39,561 bases of DNA from Eimeria necatrix (GCF_000499385.1 NW_013653062.1:2501-42061); one strand, 5' to 3'; positions 23,304 to 32,758 are shown, counted from the stretch's first letter. Numbers and translations: made by a program. Notes: a model not told the origin generated them from the sequence alone.

Positions 23304-24157
23304 GCTGCTCCCGCGCCCGCAGCACCGCCAGCGCTGCGCCCAACCCAGCAGCACGCTGCCGCTCCTTCTCCACTCCTGCAACAAAACTCTCCATTGCTTC
23401 CTGCAGCGAAACTCCCAGTCTTTTGTGCTGCTGCCACAGCAGCAGCAAATAAGTACCCACTATGCCCTCTTCTTCCAGGCCCAGCAGCCCCCTCAGCGCC
23501 TTCGGGGCCCCCGGCAGCAGCGCCAGCAGTGCTGCGTCTTCGTCTTGGGGGGCCCCCTCGGGGCCCCCCTCGGGGGCCCCCCAGGGGGCCCCCCCGGGGG
23601 CCCCCCCGGGGGCCCCCCCGGGGGCCCCCCCGGGGGCCCCCCCGGGGGGCCCCCCGGGGGCCCCCTGGGGGCCCCCTGGCTCGGGGCCCTTCGGGAGGGG
23701 CCCCCGCTCCAGCAGCCGCACCAGCTTCCCCAGCTGCAGCGCGGAACTCATCAAGTCCTCTTCTTGAGGATCTGGTGCTGCTGCTGCTGCTGCTGCTGCT
23801 TCAGCCCCCAGGGGCCCCAGCCCGAGGTCTTTCAGGTCCCCAGGGCCCAGGGAGGGGGGCCCCCCGCGGGGCCCCCCGGGGGCCCCCCGGGGGCCCCCCT
23901 GCGCTTTGGGCGGCGCCGCGGGGGCAGACTCTGTGGGGCCCCCCTTGGGGCCAGGGGGCCCCTCGGGGGCCCCCTCTGGGGGCCCCTCTGGGGGCCCCTT
24001 GGGGGCCTCTTCTTGGCTTGACTTTGATGCCTCTTCTGGGGCTGAAGGACCCTCACTGCCTCCCTCGGGGCCCCCGCCAGAGGGGCCCTTTGGGGGCCCC
24101 TCTCCTTCTGCTGCTGTGTTGGCTGCTGCAGCTTTAGGGGCCCCCTCCTCCTTGGCA

Positions 24158-24191
<34 letters not shown>

Positions 24192-24262
24192 CGCTGCTGC
24201 TGGGAGGCGGTTCAGCGACCTCAGAGGAGCCGTCTCTGTCCCCTTCTGCTTCTTGTTTTTCT

Positions 24263-24297
<35 letters not shown>

Positions 24298-24471
24298 TGC
24301 TGCTGCTGCTGCAGCTAAGAACGAGTAGGGGCGCACGGGGCGGCTGGCCTGGGCCACGGAGCTGCCCGAGGGGGCGGCGAAGCTGAGCAGCAGCAGCAGC
24401 AGCAGCAGCAGGGGGGCCCCCAAAGAGCGCATGCAGCCCCCAAGCTGGGGGCCCCTGGACTGAGGCTCCAT
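19965..24471 (-). CDS. Secreted protein with collagen-like repeats, Cys-rich modules and C-terminal sushi/CCP domain
   Basis: Four exons on the minus strand join with matching phases: 24471-21627, 21390-20941, 20861-20587 and 20171-19965, giving 1258 residues. I use the ATG at 24471; a second in-frame ATG at 24432 stands just before the poly-Leu signal-peptide core. Exon 1 encodes acidic Ser/Glu-rich and Gly-Ala-Pro/Gly-Pro-Pro low-complexity sequence and a helical Ala/Gln-rich centre. It ends in a Cys-rich region (about 21630-21830) with CMQKPECFQDF and CNKHAFCRF. Exon 2 adds GCEHFTKKSTCDW and further Cys. Exons 3 and 4 together form one sushi domain: four Cys in the order CVRP, FSC, IEC, LSC, with the intron between VGAVVQ and FSCVPG. 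No transmembrane segment follows. Among apicomplexan proteins, the rhoptry-neck protein RON1 / Plasmodium apical sushi protein is the closest idea I have, but this rests on the sushi domain and secretion only. Intron 2 would be a GC-AG intron. Confidence 0.75.
20171..20587 (-). other. Intron of CAG/CTG repeats splitting the sushi domain
   Basis: Intron 3 of the sushi gene covers 20586-20172. It is nearly all CTG-type repeat on the gene strand and ends CTGCTGCAG directly before the FSC of the domain. Donor CAG|GTGAAT, phase 0 on both sides. Confidence 0.7.
21130..21255. repeat. GGGGGCCCCC array inside exon 2 of the sushi gene
   Basis: A run of GGGGGCCCCC-type units. On the minus strand it is translated as GPPGGAPGGAPGG-like collagen-type sequence in frame with the Cys-rich exon. 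Confidence 0.8.
21870..22035. repeat. GGGGCCCC array inside exon 1 of the sushi gene
   Basis: GGGGCCCCC/GGGGGCCCTCC units, translated on the minus strand as GGPKEGPPGGP-like repeats just before the Cys-rich region. Similar arrays are at about 22265-22350 and 23545-23690. Confidence 0.8.
23545..23690. repeat. GGGGGCCCCCCC array encoding Gly-Ala-Pro repeats
   Basis: A regular run of 15-bp units (GGGGGCCCCCCC plus G), translated on the minus strand as PGGAPGGAPGGA. It is part of exon 1 of the sushi-domain gene. Confidence 0.8.
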
Positions 24472-24748
24472 TTGCAAGATCTTTAGGGCCTCCTTGTGCC
24501 GTTCTGGGCCCTTTAAAGACTTCGGGGGCCCCCGGGAAGGCCTGGGGACCTAAAAAAGGGTTTAAATGCCTTTTTTAGGATTAAAAAGATATTTTTGAGG
24601 CCCAGAAAGAGCCAAAGAGCTGCAGCCCTGCGGCAGCCGCCGCGAGCCTTCCAGTGTACGTACACCTCAAGGCCCTGCTGCGACTCGGCAAGCCCGGGCC
24701 CTCAAACTGCATTAAAAGAGACCCTTATGGCTGCATCTCCTTGGAAAT
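24472..24748. promoter_or_regulatory. 5' flank of the sushi-domain gene
   Basis: Presumed promoter and leader region of the minus-strand gene. It contains a near-copy of GGTGTACGTACACC (about 24656-24668). No TATA-like element can be assigned with confidence. Confidence 0.35.
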
Positions 24749-24792
24749 AAACCCTAAACCCTAAACCCTAAACCCTAAACCCTAGACCCTAG
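24749..24792 (-). repeat. Telomere-like array upstream of the sushi-domain gene
   Basis: About six AAACCCT units on the plus strand, ending with a CTAGACCCT variant. On the strand of the adjacent gene it reads TTTAGGG, as in the nucleoporin upstream region, and lies about 280 bp before the ATG. Confidence 0.9.
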
Positions 24793-25537
24793 GCCTTGAG
24801 GCTGAGGCGCGAAGCCCGGCTGTCTGGTGGCGCGTCGGCGCCCGCTGCTGCTGCCCACGGCTCTTTCCCTCTTCGGTTTTTCCCTTTTTCGAAAGGCTTT
24901 GAGAATTGCAATAAATAAAAAACTCTAAATTGGAGTTTAAAATGAAACAGCAGCAAGAAAGAGAGGCAGCTGCTGCAGCAGGCGGTGACCTCTCGGGCGC
25001 CGGGGCCCGCGCCTGGCCCGCAGTCCAGTGGGCAGCAGCAGCTGACCGCTCGCTGCAGCAGCTGTCTGTCTTTCTTTTTGCTGAAATAAACTTAAATGCA
25101 TTTCCAAATTATATTTGCAACTTTATTTGCTTTTTTAAACGGCCAAAAGAGGCCCCCAGACCCCCGCAGCGCAGCTAGCCTCCCGGCGAGGCAGCGGCGT
25201 TCGGGTGTACGTACAGCTGCGGCTGTTTGCCCGCAAGCCTGCACGCGGTGTACGTACACCTGAAGCAAAAACCCACCCTTTTGCCTTTTCTTTTATCTTC
25301 ATTTTATTTCTTTTGCTTCCAGAAAACTCCAGAAGTCCCCAGAGGCCCTTTTGCCGGCAGTTCGGCGCAGCAGCAGAAGGCTCTAGGGGGCTCGGAGCTC
25401 CCAAGACACCCGAGCCCAAGGCTGCAAACAAATAAACAATAAATCAACAAGTTCAGAATAAGTAAATAATTATAAATAATAAATAAAGACCAATAAACAT
25501 ATTTTAAATTCTAATTGCAAATATATCGGGGCCTCGA
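24793..25537. other. Intergenic, no supported gene
   Basis: Mixed sequence with two GGTGTACGTAC elements (about 25205 and 25248). Short open frames on both strands lack recognisable domains or a codon pattern unlike the surroundings. I see no gene. Confidence 0.5.
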
Positions 25538-25645
25538 GGGTTTAGGGTTTACGGGCCAAGACCCGAGCGCCCTCGGCACTCGCTGCCGCTAGACGCAGCG
25601 AAAACCCTAAACCCTAAACCCTAAACCCTAAACCCTAAACCCTAG
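25538..25645. repeat. Inverted pair of telomere-like arrays
   Basis: GGGTTTAGGGTTTA at 25538-25551 faces AAACCCTAAACCC units at 25602-25645, with about 50 bp of unique GC-rich sequence between. The two arms are complementary and could form a stem. Confidence 0.85.
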
Positions 25646-26600
25646 AGCACCTGCAGACTGCCGCAGAGGCAAGGAGAGGGGCGGGCAGCAACAGATGAAG
25701 AAAAGGCCTCCAAGAGGCAGAGAGTCCAGTTTGTTAGCTTTTGTGGCTCTCTTGCAGGCAGCAGCAGCAGACTGCTGCTGCTGCTGCTGCTGCCTGCTGG
25801 TCTCCGCCCCACAAAGCTCCCTCTAGCTGATGCGCGCTGCGCTGCTGCAGCGCTGCTGCAGCAGCGCAGCAGCAGCGCTGCAGCAGGAAGCTGGGGGCCC
25901 CCCTGAGTCTGGGGGGCCCCCCTGTGTCTGGGGGCCCCCCTGCGTCTGGGGGCCCTTTCGTGCCTGGGGGGCCCCCACGGGCCTTAGGGGCCCCCTTGGG
26001 TCGGGGGGCCCCCCGCAGGGGCCCCCTCGGTACCCTTTTGCTGCAGCAAGACCTCTTGCTGCAGCAAGACTCTTTTGAAGCTCTAGGGAAAATAAAACTC
26101 GAAGCTTTTGCTGCTAAGAAAAAAAGAAACCCCACACTGGCGCTTTGCGGTGTATAGACAGCTCTGCGGTGTACAGACACCTCGGCGCAGCGCGCTGTGG
26201 GGTGTCGGGGCCCTCTGGGGTGTACGTACACCTGAGATGCCTGCGGGGCTGCGACGAAAGAACTGACTTTGTTGCTGCAGTTTTTAAGAGCTGCTGCAGC
26301 AGCCGGGGGCAGCAGCACCCCACAAAAAGCGCTGCAGCAGCAAGGTGCAGCAGCACCACTCAAAGGAGCTGCTGCAGCAGCCAAGGGCTGCAGCGCCGCA
26401 CACAAAGGATGGGCAGCGCCAGCGAAGCAGCTGCTGCTGCAGCTGCTGCTGCAGCTGCTGCTGCAGCTGCTGCTGCAGCTGCTGCTGCAGCAGCCCAGGC
26501 AGCAGCGCGCTGCAGAAGGGCGCTCCCGCTGCAGTGCAGCAGCAGCAGCAGCTGCCGAGGCAGCAGCGCCCCCTACACGAGCCAAGGCAGGGAGAACTCT
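25646..26600. other. Intergenic, CAG/CTG and G/C repeats, no supported gene
   Basis: CTG/CAG tracts (about 25765-25800, 25845-25885 and 26425-26495), GGGGGCCCCCC runs (about 25890-26030) and single GGTGTACGTACACC-type elements near 26152-26231. The long minus frame over this part reads repeats only. Confidence 0.55.
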
Positions 26601-27098
26601 GAGGTGTCTGTCTGTACACCCGAGGTGTCTGTACACCCCAACTCAGGTGTCTGTACACCTGAGGTGTCTGTACACCCCAACTCAGGTGTCTGTACACCCC
26701 AACTCAGGTGTCTGTACACCCAACTCAGGTGGCTGTACAGCTGAGGTGTCTGTACACCTGAGGTGTCTGTACACCCCAACTCAGGTGTCTGCAGACCTGA
26801 GGTGTCTGTACACCCCAGCTGAGGTGTCTGTACACCTGAGGTGTCTGCACAGCTGAGGTGTCTGTACACCCCAGCTCAGGTGTCTGCAGACCTGAGGTGT
26901 CTGTACACCCCAACTCAGGTGGGGTGTACAGACACCTCAGGTGTCTGCACAGCTGAGGTGTCTGTACACCCGAGCTCAGGTGTCTGTACAGCTGAGGTGT
27001 CTGTACACCCGAGTTCAGGTGTCTGCACAGCTGAGGTGTCTGTACACCCGAGTTCAGGTGTCTGTACACCTGAGGTGTCTGTACACCCGAGCTCAGGT
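26601..27098. repeat. Minisatellite of AGGTGTCTGTACACC units
   Basis: About 25 copies of a 15-25 bp unit with core AGGTGTCTGTACACC, joined by CCAACTC, TGAG or CGAGCTC linkers. Variants include GTCTGCACAGC and GTCTGCAGACC; one copy (about 26920-26940) is inverted. The core is close to the perfect palindrome GGTGTACGTACACC. The last unit overlaps the stop codon of the minus-strand gene ending at 27093. Confidence 0.93.
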
Positions 27099-29340
27099 GT
27101 CGGGCTTGAGCCGCTCCGCGAGGGCCTCCGCCTCCGCATTTCGGCCCAACTTGTAAAGAGTTTCCACTTTGCTGGTCAGCAGCCGCTGCTCCCTCATGTC
27201 CATTACCTGCATAAAACCCTAAACCCTAAACCCTAAACCCTAAACCCTAAACCCTAAACCCTAAACCCTAAACCCTAAACCCCCCCCTAAACCCTAAACC
27301 CTAAACCCTAAACCCTAAACCCTAAACCCTAAACCCTAAACCCTAAACCCCAGCCCCGCACTCTCTGCTTCCCGCCGCCCGGCCCTTCTGCCCGCCAGGT
27401 GTACAGACACTCCAAACTCCTCTACGCCCCTCTGCTGCCCCCTGGGGGGCCCCCAAACTCCTTCCCTGTGGGGCCCCGGGGCCCCAGGGGCCCCCACAAG
27501 ACTTAGGGGCCCCCAAGAAGGACTAGGGGCCCCCCAGAAGACTTAGGGGCCCCCCAGAACGCTTAGGGGCCCCCAAAAAGACTTAGGGGCTCCATAAAAA
27601 ACCCCAGGGGCCCCCTACAAGGCCCCAGGGGCCCCCAGAAGGCCGCAGGGGGCCCCAAAAGACCCTGGGGCCCCATTGAGGGCCCCAGGGGCCCCTGTGG
27701 AGGACCCAGGGGCCCCTGTAAAGGCCCTAGGGGCCCCCTTGGGGGCCCCAGGGGCCCCTTTTGCTGCAGGGCCCTCACCTTTTCCCTGTCTTGCCGCAGC
27801 AGCTGCAGCTCCTGAACAGCAAGAAGCTTCTTTCTTTCCTCCCTTATCTTTCGAATTTCGCGCCTGCGAAGCAGCAGCAGAAACCCCACAAAGAGGCGCT
27901 TCTGAGGTGTACGTACACTCCAGGCTGTGCGTACACCCCGGGGTGCGCGTTGGGGTGTACGTACACCCCGAGGTGTCTGTACACCCCAAAAGAAACATCA
28001 ATAAATATGTCAATAAAAAAGAAGCAAAAGAAACATCAAATAAAAGAGGAAAAGAAACATCAAATGAAAGAGAAAAAGAAGCAAAAGAAATATCAAATAA
28101 AAGAGAAAAAGAAGCAAAAGAAACATCAAATAAAAGAGGAAAAGAAACATCAAATGAAAGAGAAAAAGAAGCAAAAGAAATATCAAATAAAAGAGAAAAA
28201 GAAGCAAAAGAAACATCCAATAAAAGAGAAAAAGAAACATCAAATAAGAGAGAAAAAGAAGCAAAAGAAGCATCAAATAAAAGAGAAAAAGAAGCATCAA
28301 ATAAAAGAGAAAAAGAAGCATCAAATAAAAGAGAAAAAGAAGAAAAGAAAGATGAAATAAAAAGAAAATAAAAAAGAAAATAAAAAAGAAAATGAAAAAG
28401 ACAAACATGCGCTCGGCCTCGTCGTTGAACTCCGTCTGCTCCTTCCTCAGCGGCGGCGCCTGGGCCTGCGGGAACTCCGACAAATTCAAATTTTAATTTT
28501 AATTTTAATTTTAATTTTAATTTTAATTTTAAATTATTTTCAATTTTAATTCTTTTTAAGTCAAAGTGGCCCCAAAAGCAGCAGCAAAACACTAAATAAT
28601 GCCACAATTCAACAAAGACAGACACAACAAATCCAGCAGCAAATCAAAGCCCCTTAAAACGCCCTTGGGGGCCCCCTAGGGGCCCCCCAGGGGCCCCCCA
28701 GGGGCCCTCTGGGGGCCCCCTAGGGGCCCCCTAGGAGGCCCTTTGGGGGCCCCCTGGGGGCCCCCAAGAGGCTCTGTGGGGGCCCCCTAGGGGGCCCCCA
28801 CAGGCCAATTGGGGGGCCCTTCAACAAATTGGAATAAAAAATTGAAATTGTTTTCAACTTGAAATTGTTTCGATTTTGAAATTGTTTTCAATTTAAAGTT
28901 GTTTTAAACAGCAGCAGCAAAAGAGATAATAAAGGCATTTGAAGAAGCAGAAAAAAGAGAAAAAGAAAAACTCAAAAAGAACCAAAAAGGGCCAAAAAGA
29001 GTTGTAAAAAGAAAACAAAAAATAAAAAAAAGAAATAAAAAAGACAAAAAGAGTAGTCTTTCGAAAGCCAAAAAAGGGAAAAAAGAATTCCAAAAAGACC
29101 CAAAAGGGGTCCGAAAGAAGCGGAATAAAAGGAGGCAAATGGAATTTGAGAAAAGTGGAAAAAACAAAAAAAGAAAAGAAAAAAAAAGAAAAAAAAAGAA
29201 AAAAAGAAAAAAAGAAAAAAGTAATTCACCAAACGCATGCGCTCCTCCGCCTCCCACAACTCCAAATTGTAAAACTTTTTGTGCGGCAAAGAGGCCGTGT
29301 TGAAGTCCTCTGCGAAGTCGCTGAACAACTTCTTCTCCTC
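27093..29340 (-). CDS. Conserved nuclear protein, C-terminal part (resembles the plant SCI1 family)
   Basis: Four minus-strand exons join in phase: 29340-29230, 28465-28407, 27863-27779 and 27206-27093 (stop TGA 27095-27093). Together they encode about 122 residues without any triplet-repeat runs, which is rare here. Key motifs: KKLFSDFAEDFNTASLPHKK, then FYNLELWE, then FNDEAERMREIRKIREERKK and a C-terminal AEAEALAERLKPD. From memory, nuclear proteins of the plant SCI1 type have the same order: a Ser/Lys-rich start, a motif like EDxNTATxPxKKYY, a FNDE...RRxE helix, and an AxAxxIxRRLxPD end. The first exon here begins in phase 0 after a telomere-like array and has no ATG, so an upstream exon is required; the likely 5' block is at 29548-30213 but the phases do not fit. 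The function is unknown to me; a role in nuclear RNA or cell-cycle control is only suggested by the family. Confidence 0.75.
27213..27350 (-). repeat. Telomere-like array inside the last intron of the SCI1-like gene
   Basis: About 19 AAACCCT units with one C-rich break (near 27281). On the gene strand it reads TTTAGGG and stops only a few bases before the 3' splice site (TTTTATGCAG|GTAATGG). Confidence 0.93.
27430..27760. repeat. GGGGCCCC runs in an intron of the SCI1-like gene
   Basis: Irregular units of about 24-30 bp of the form AGGGGCCCCCAAGAAGACTT. They fill most of the intron between 27778 and 27207. Confidence 0.75.
28000..28390. repeat. A-rich minisatellite (AAAAGAAGCAAAAGAAAC / ATCAAATAAAAGAG units)
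   Basis: Tandem 33-36 bp purine-rich units within the intron 28406-27864 of the minus-strand gene; on that strand it is pyrimidine-rich (TTTTCTCTTTTATTTGATG). On the plus strand the repeat is open and reads KEAKETSNKR-like units, which I regard as accidental. Confidence 0.85.
28490..29229. other. Long intron of the SCI1-like gene
   Basis: Contains AATTTT units (about 28493-28540), GGGGGCCCC runs (about 28665-28815) and a long A-rich stretch (about 28900-29220) that is T-rich on the gene strand. Donor TTG|GTGAAT at 29229; acceptor CCGCAG at 28466. Confidence 0.6.
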
Positions 29341-29345
29341 CTACA

Positions 29346-29541
29346 CAAACCCTAAACCCTAAACCCTAAACCCTAAACCCTAAACCCTAAACCCTAAACC
29401 CTGAACCCTGGACCCTAAACCCTGAACCCTGGCGCCAGTCGGCAGCCGAGGAACGTCCCGTCGCAGGTGCGCAAAGGCAAACCCTAAACCCTAAACCCTA
29501 AACCCTAAACCCTAAACCCTAAACCCTAAACCCTAAACCCT
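29346..29541 (-). repeat. Two telomere-like arrays between the two blocks of the SCI1-like gene
   Basis: AAACCCT units at 29346-29430 (last ones degenerate: CTGAACCCTGGACCC) and 29478-29541, separated by about 45 bp of unique sequence. On the gene strand the right-hand edge of exon 29340-29230 is TTTAGGGTTTGTGTAG|GAG, so the array lies directly at the 3' splice site. Confidence 0.92.
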
Positions 29542-29547
29542 GGGCTT

Positions 29548-29678
29548 TCAGGGCTGCTTGCCATCTGGTTCTTTCTCCTTTTTCTCCTTTTTGCGCTTTT
29601 TGTGCTTTTTGGACTTTTTGCTTTTTTTGCTGCGGCTCTTCTTCGCTTCTGCTGCACTTTTTGCTTTCTTGCGCCTGC

Positions 29679-29709
<31 letters not shown>

Positions 29710-30057
29710 GCTTCAGCAGCAGCAGCGGGAGACCTCAGCAGCAGCAGCAGCAGCGGGAGACCGAAGCAGCAGCAGCAGCAGCGGGAGGCTTTAGCAGCAG
29801 CAGCAGCAGGAGGCTTCAGCTGCAGCATCGGCAGCAGCAGGAGGCAGCAGCAGCAGCAGCAGCGGGAGGCAACAGGCGAAGGCTCAGCAGCAAATCGAGC
29901 AGCAAATAAGAAAAAGATAATTTAATTTATTATTAATGCAGCAAAAGAGAAAAAATAAAAAATAAAAAAGAAATAAATTCTAATTTTGAATTTAAACTTT
30001 GCTGCAGCAAAAGAGAAGCAAAAAGAGGCCCTACCGCCGCCGCTCGTCCTCTGATGA

Positions 30058-30092
<35 letters not shown>

Positions 30093-30213
30093 CGCTGCTG
30101 CTGCTGCTGTGGTGCCGCTTCCGCTTCTTTCTGCTGCCTTGCGGAGCAGCAGCAGCAGCAGCAGCAGAGACCTCCACTACATCCTCCTCTTCTGAGTCAC
30201 TACGGGAGGGCAT
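29548..30213 (-). CDS. Ser/Lys-rich basic nuclear protein, or the N-terminal block of the SCI1-like gene
   Basis: Two exons: 30213-30035 and 29674-29548, donor CGGCG|GTAGGG, acceptor CTCCGCAG, phase 2 on both sides, 101 residues, stop TGA 29550-29548. The start ATG (30213-30211) is followed by an acidic PSRSDSEEEDVVEV, then RKKRKRHH, a poly-Ser run ending SSEDERR, and a Lys-rich end with KKSKKSKKHKKRKKEKKEKE. This is the composition of the N-terminal arm of SR-like and SCI1-like nuclear proteins, and it lies directly 5' of the conserved exons at 29340-27093. The stop, however, closes the frame, and no GT donor of the right phase precedes it. Either this is a separate small gene, or an exon/phase has been lost between the telomere-like arrays. 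Confidence 0.55.
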
Positions 30214-30237
30214 TTTCCATAATCTGCAGCTGCAGCG

Positions 30238-30284
<47 letters not shown>

Positions 30285-30405
30285 AGCTGCTGTTGTTGCT
30301 GTTGTTGCTGCTGCTGCTCGTGCTGCTGCTGCTCTCCTTACTCAAGCTGCAGCAGTCCTGCAACAGAAGGAAGATAAGAGGGCCCAGCACGAGCTAAACT
30401 GGGCC

Positions 30406-30454
<49 letters not shown>

Positions 30455-30611
30455 GTGCTGCAGCTGCTGCTTGTCGAGCAGCAGCAGCAGCAGCAAAGCC
30501 GTTTTAAGTTTTTGTTTTTCGATTTGCTGCTGTGTGCCGGGGTGTACAGACAGCTGCTGCTGCCTATCGCATGCAGCCCCGAAAAGGCCCGAGGGGCCCC
30601 CAGGCCTCAAC

Positions 30612-30666
<55 letters not shown>

Positions 30667-30956
30667 AAGAGGATTCCCTTTTTTGGAATCTTGAGGGTGT
30701 ACAAAGCCCTCGACTTGCTGCTGTGTGTTCTGGGGTGTACGTACACCCCGCGACCGCAGGCGCAGCTGGCTGGGCCGCTGACGGAAATTAATTTCATTTA
30801 TTTTTATTTCTTTTTTATTTTAAAACTTTAATTTAAATTTTATTTTTTATTCTTTTTCAAAAGAGCAGCAGCACAACTCCGAGCCGCCGCTGCAGCTGCT
30901 GGGCGGCCCCTCGTGATTTATATCTTCACTGCGTGGCCCCAGCAGCAGCAGCAGCA

Positions 30957-31011
<55 letters not shown>

Positions 31012-31117
31012 GCGTGTGTCGCTCTTCCAGGGCCCCGGCCTCTCTTCTGCTGCCTTTCTGCTGCTGCTGCTGCTCTCGCCTTCCCTCGCGCCGCAGCAGC
31101 TTCTTCCGCCCCTCTCT

Positions 31118-31151
<34 letters not shown>

Positions 31152-31231
31152 AGCGCGGACACCTGGCTGCAGCATTCTTTTTGCTGCTTCTTTTCAACTT
31201 CAAACTAAAAGCTGCTGCTGCTGCTGCACCA
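30214..31231. promoter_or_regulatory. Divergent region between the SCI1-like gene and the polyprenyl synthase gene
   Basis: About 1 kb between head-to-head starts. It holds CTG tracts (about 30240-30325, 30407-30447, 30612-30665 and 30955-31010), GGTGTACAGAC and GGTGTACGTACACC elements (30539 and 30732), and an AT-rich part (about 30785-30860). A shared promoter is possible but nothing in the sequence proves it. Confidence 0.4.
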
Positions 31232-32198
31232 ATGCGGCTGCTTCTTTCCCTGGAGCCCCAGGGGGCCCCCAAAGCTTTCCCCCGCAGCCTTGGGGGCCCC
31301 CAGGGGCCCCTGTACCCTATGGGGGGCCTCGGGGGCCCCCGGGGCCCCGGGGGCCCCCGGGGCCCCCGGGGGCCCCATAGCTTGCTGGGGGGCCCCGGGG
31401 GCCCCCGGGGGCCCCATAGCTTGCTGGGGGCCCCCCTGGGGGTGAAAAGTTTTTCGGCTTCTTCTGTAATGAAGGCGGCTTGGGAAGCATTAAAAAGAAG
31501 ACAAATTGAAAAGTAAGTATTTAATTAATTTAATTAATTTAATTAATTAATTAATTTAATTAATTTAATTAATTTAATTAATTTAATTAGTTTAATTATT
31601 TTAATTATTTTAATTAATTTAATTAATTTAATTTAATTAATTTAAATGTGTTTTTTAGTTGTGATTTATTATTCGGATTGTTTAAATGGCTTTTTTGCTT
31701 CTTATTTTGGCTGACTCGTTTGGCCGCTGCTGCAGCTGCTGCTGCAGCTGCTGCTGCCGCTGCTGCAGCTGCTGCTGCAGCTGCAGCTGCAGCTGCTGCT
31801 GCAGCTGCTGCAGCTGCTGCTGCAGCTGCAGCTGCAGCTGCTGCTGCAGCTGCTGCAGCTGCTGCTGCTGCTGCTGCTGCTTTGGGGTTTTTTTGGCGCT
31901 TTTTGGTTTTTTGTGTCCAATTATTTTGCTGTTTGGTTCATTTAAATGGTCTCTTTTAATTAATTTTGTTTATTATTCTTTTTATCTTTTATTTGTTTTT
32001 ATTTTTATCTTTTTTGTTTTTTATTTCTTTTCTTTTTTCCAGGCTGCTGCCAGCGCTGTCTCTTAACCCCCCGCTGCCCTCTTGTGTGTCTCTGGGCACT
32101 CAAGTGCTGCAGCAGCAGCCAGCAGCAGCAGAAGCTCTCCGCAGAGCAGCAGACATCGAGCAGCAGCTCCAGGTTTGCTGCTGCTGCTCTTGCTGCTG

Positions 32199-32238
<40 letters not shown>

Positions 32239-32725
32239 CTCAGCTCCCCTGCTTCTGCTGCTGCGGCAGTGTCAGCGGCCGCCGCCAGAGCGCAGCAGCC
32301 GCTGCTGCTGCTGCAGTTGCAGCTGCTGCTGCAGCTGCTGCTGCTGCTGCAGTTGCTGCTGCTGCTGCTGCTGCTTGTGTCTCCAGGCAGCCACTTTGGG
32401 CCGCAACATTTCTTCTTTGTCTCCTTCTGAGCTGAAAGGTCTTGACTGGAGTCTCTTAGATGCTGGTGCGTTTTTGCTGCTGCTTTAATTATTTATTTCC
32501 TTTTTAACTCCTCTGCTGCTGCTGCTGCTGCTGCTGCTGCAGCACGGGGATTGTTTCTCTTTTGCTGCCTTCTCTGCTGCTGCTTTGAGTGTCTTTGTAT
32601 GTATTTCCCTGGGGGGATGCAGCAGCAGCAGCAGCAGCAGCAGGTTTTGTTTCTCTATTTTGCTGCTTCCCCTGCAGCAGCAGCAGCAGCGCGAACAGCG
32701 ACTTTCTCTGCCTCTTAGCTGCTGC

Positions 32726-32758
<33 letters not shown>

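Noticed and set aside
26601..27098. Regularly spaced repeat array that could suggest a CRISPR
   Set aside because: Spacers are not unique, units vary, and the genome is eukaryotic.
27676..28371. 231-residue plus frame with KEAKETSNKR repeats
   Set aside because: It lies in an intron of a minus-strand gene with well-matching exons and is opened by a minisatellite whose unit is a multiple of three.
29340..29548. GC-donor splice from CCAGATG|GCAAGC (exon of the Ser/Lys-rich block) to exon 29340-29230
   Set aside because: The donor would be phase 1 while the acceptor exon can only be read in phase 0 (the preceding codon is TAG), so the conserved frame would be lost.
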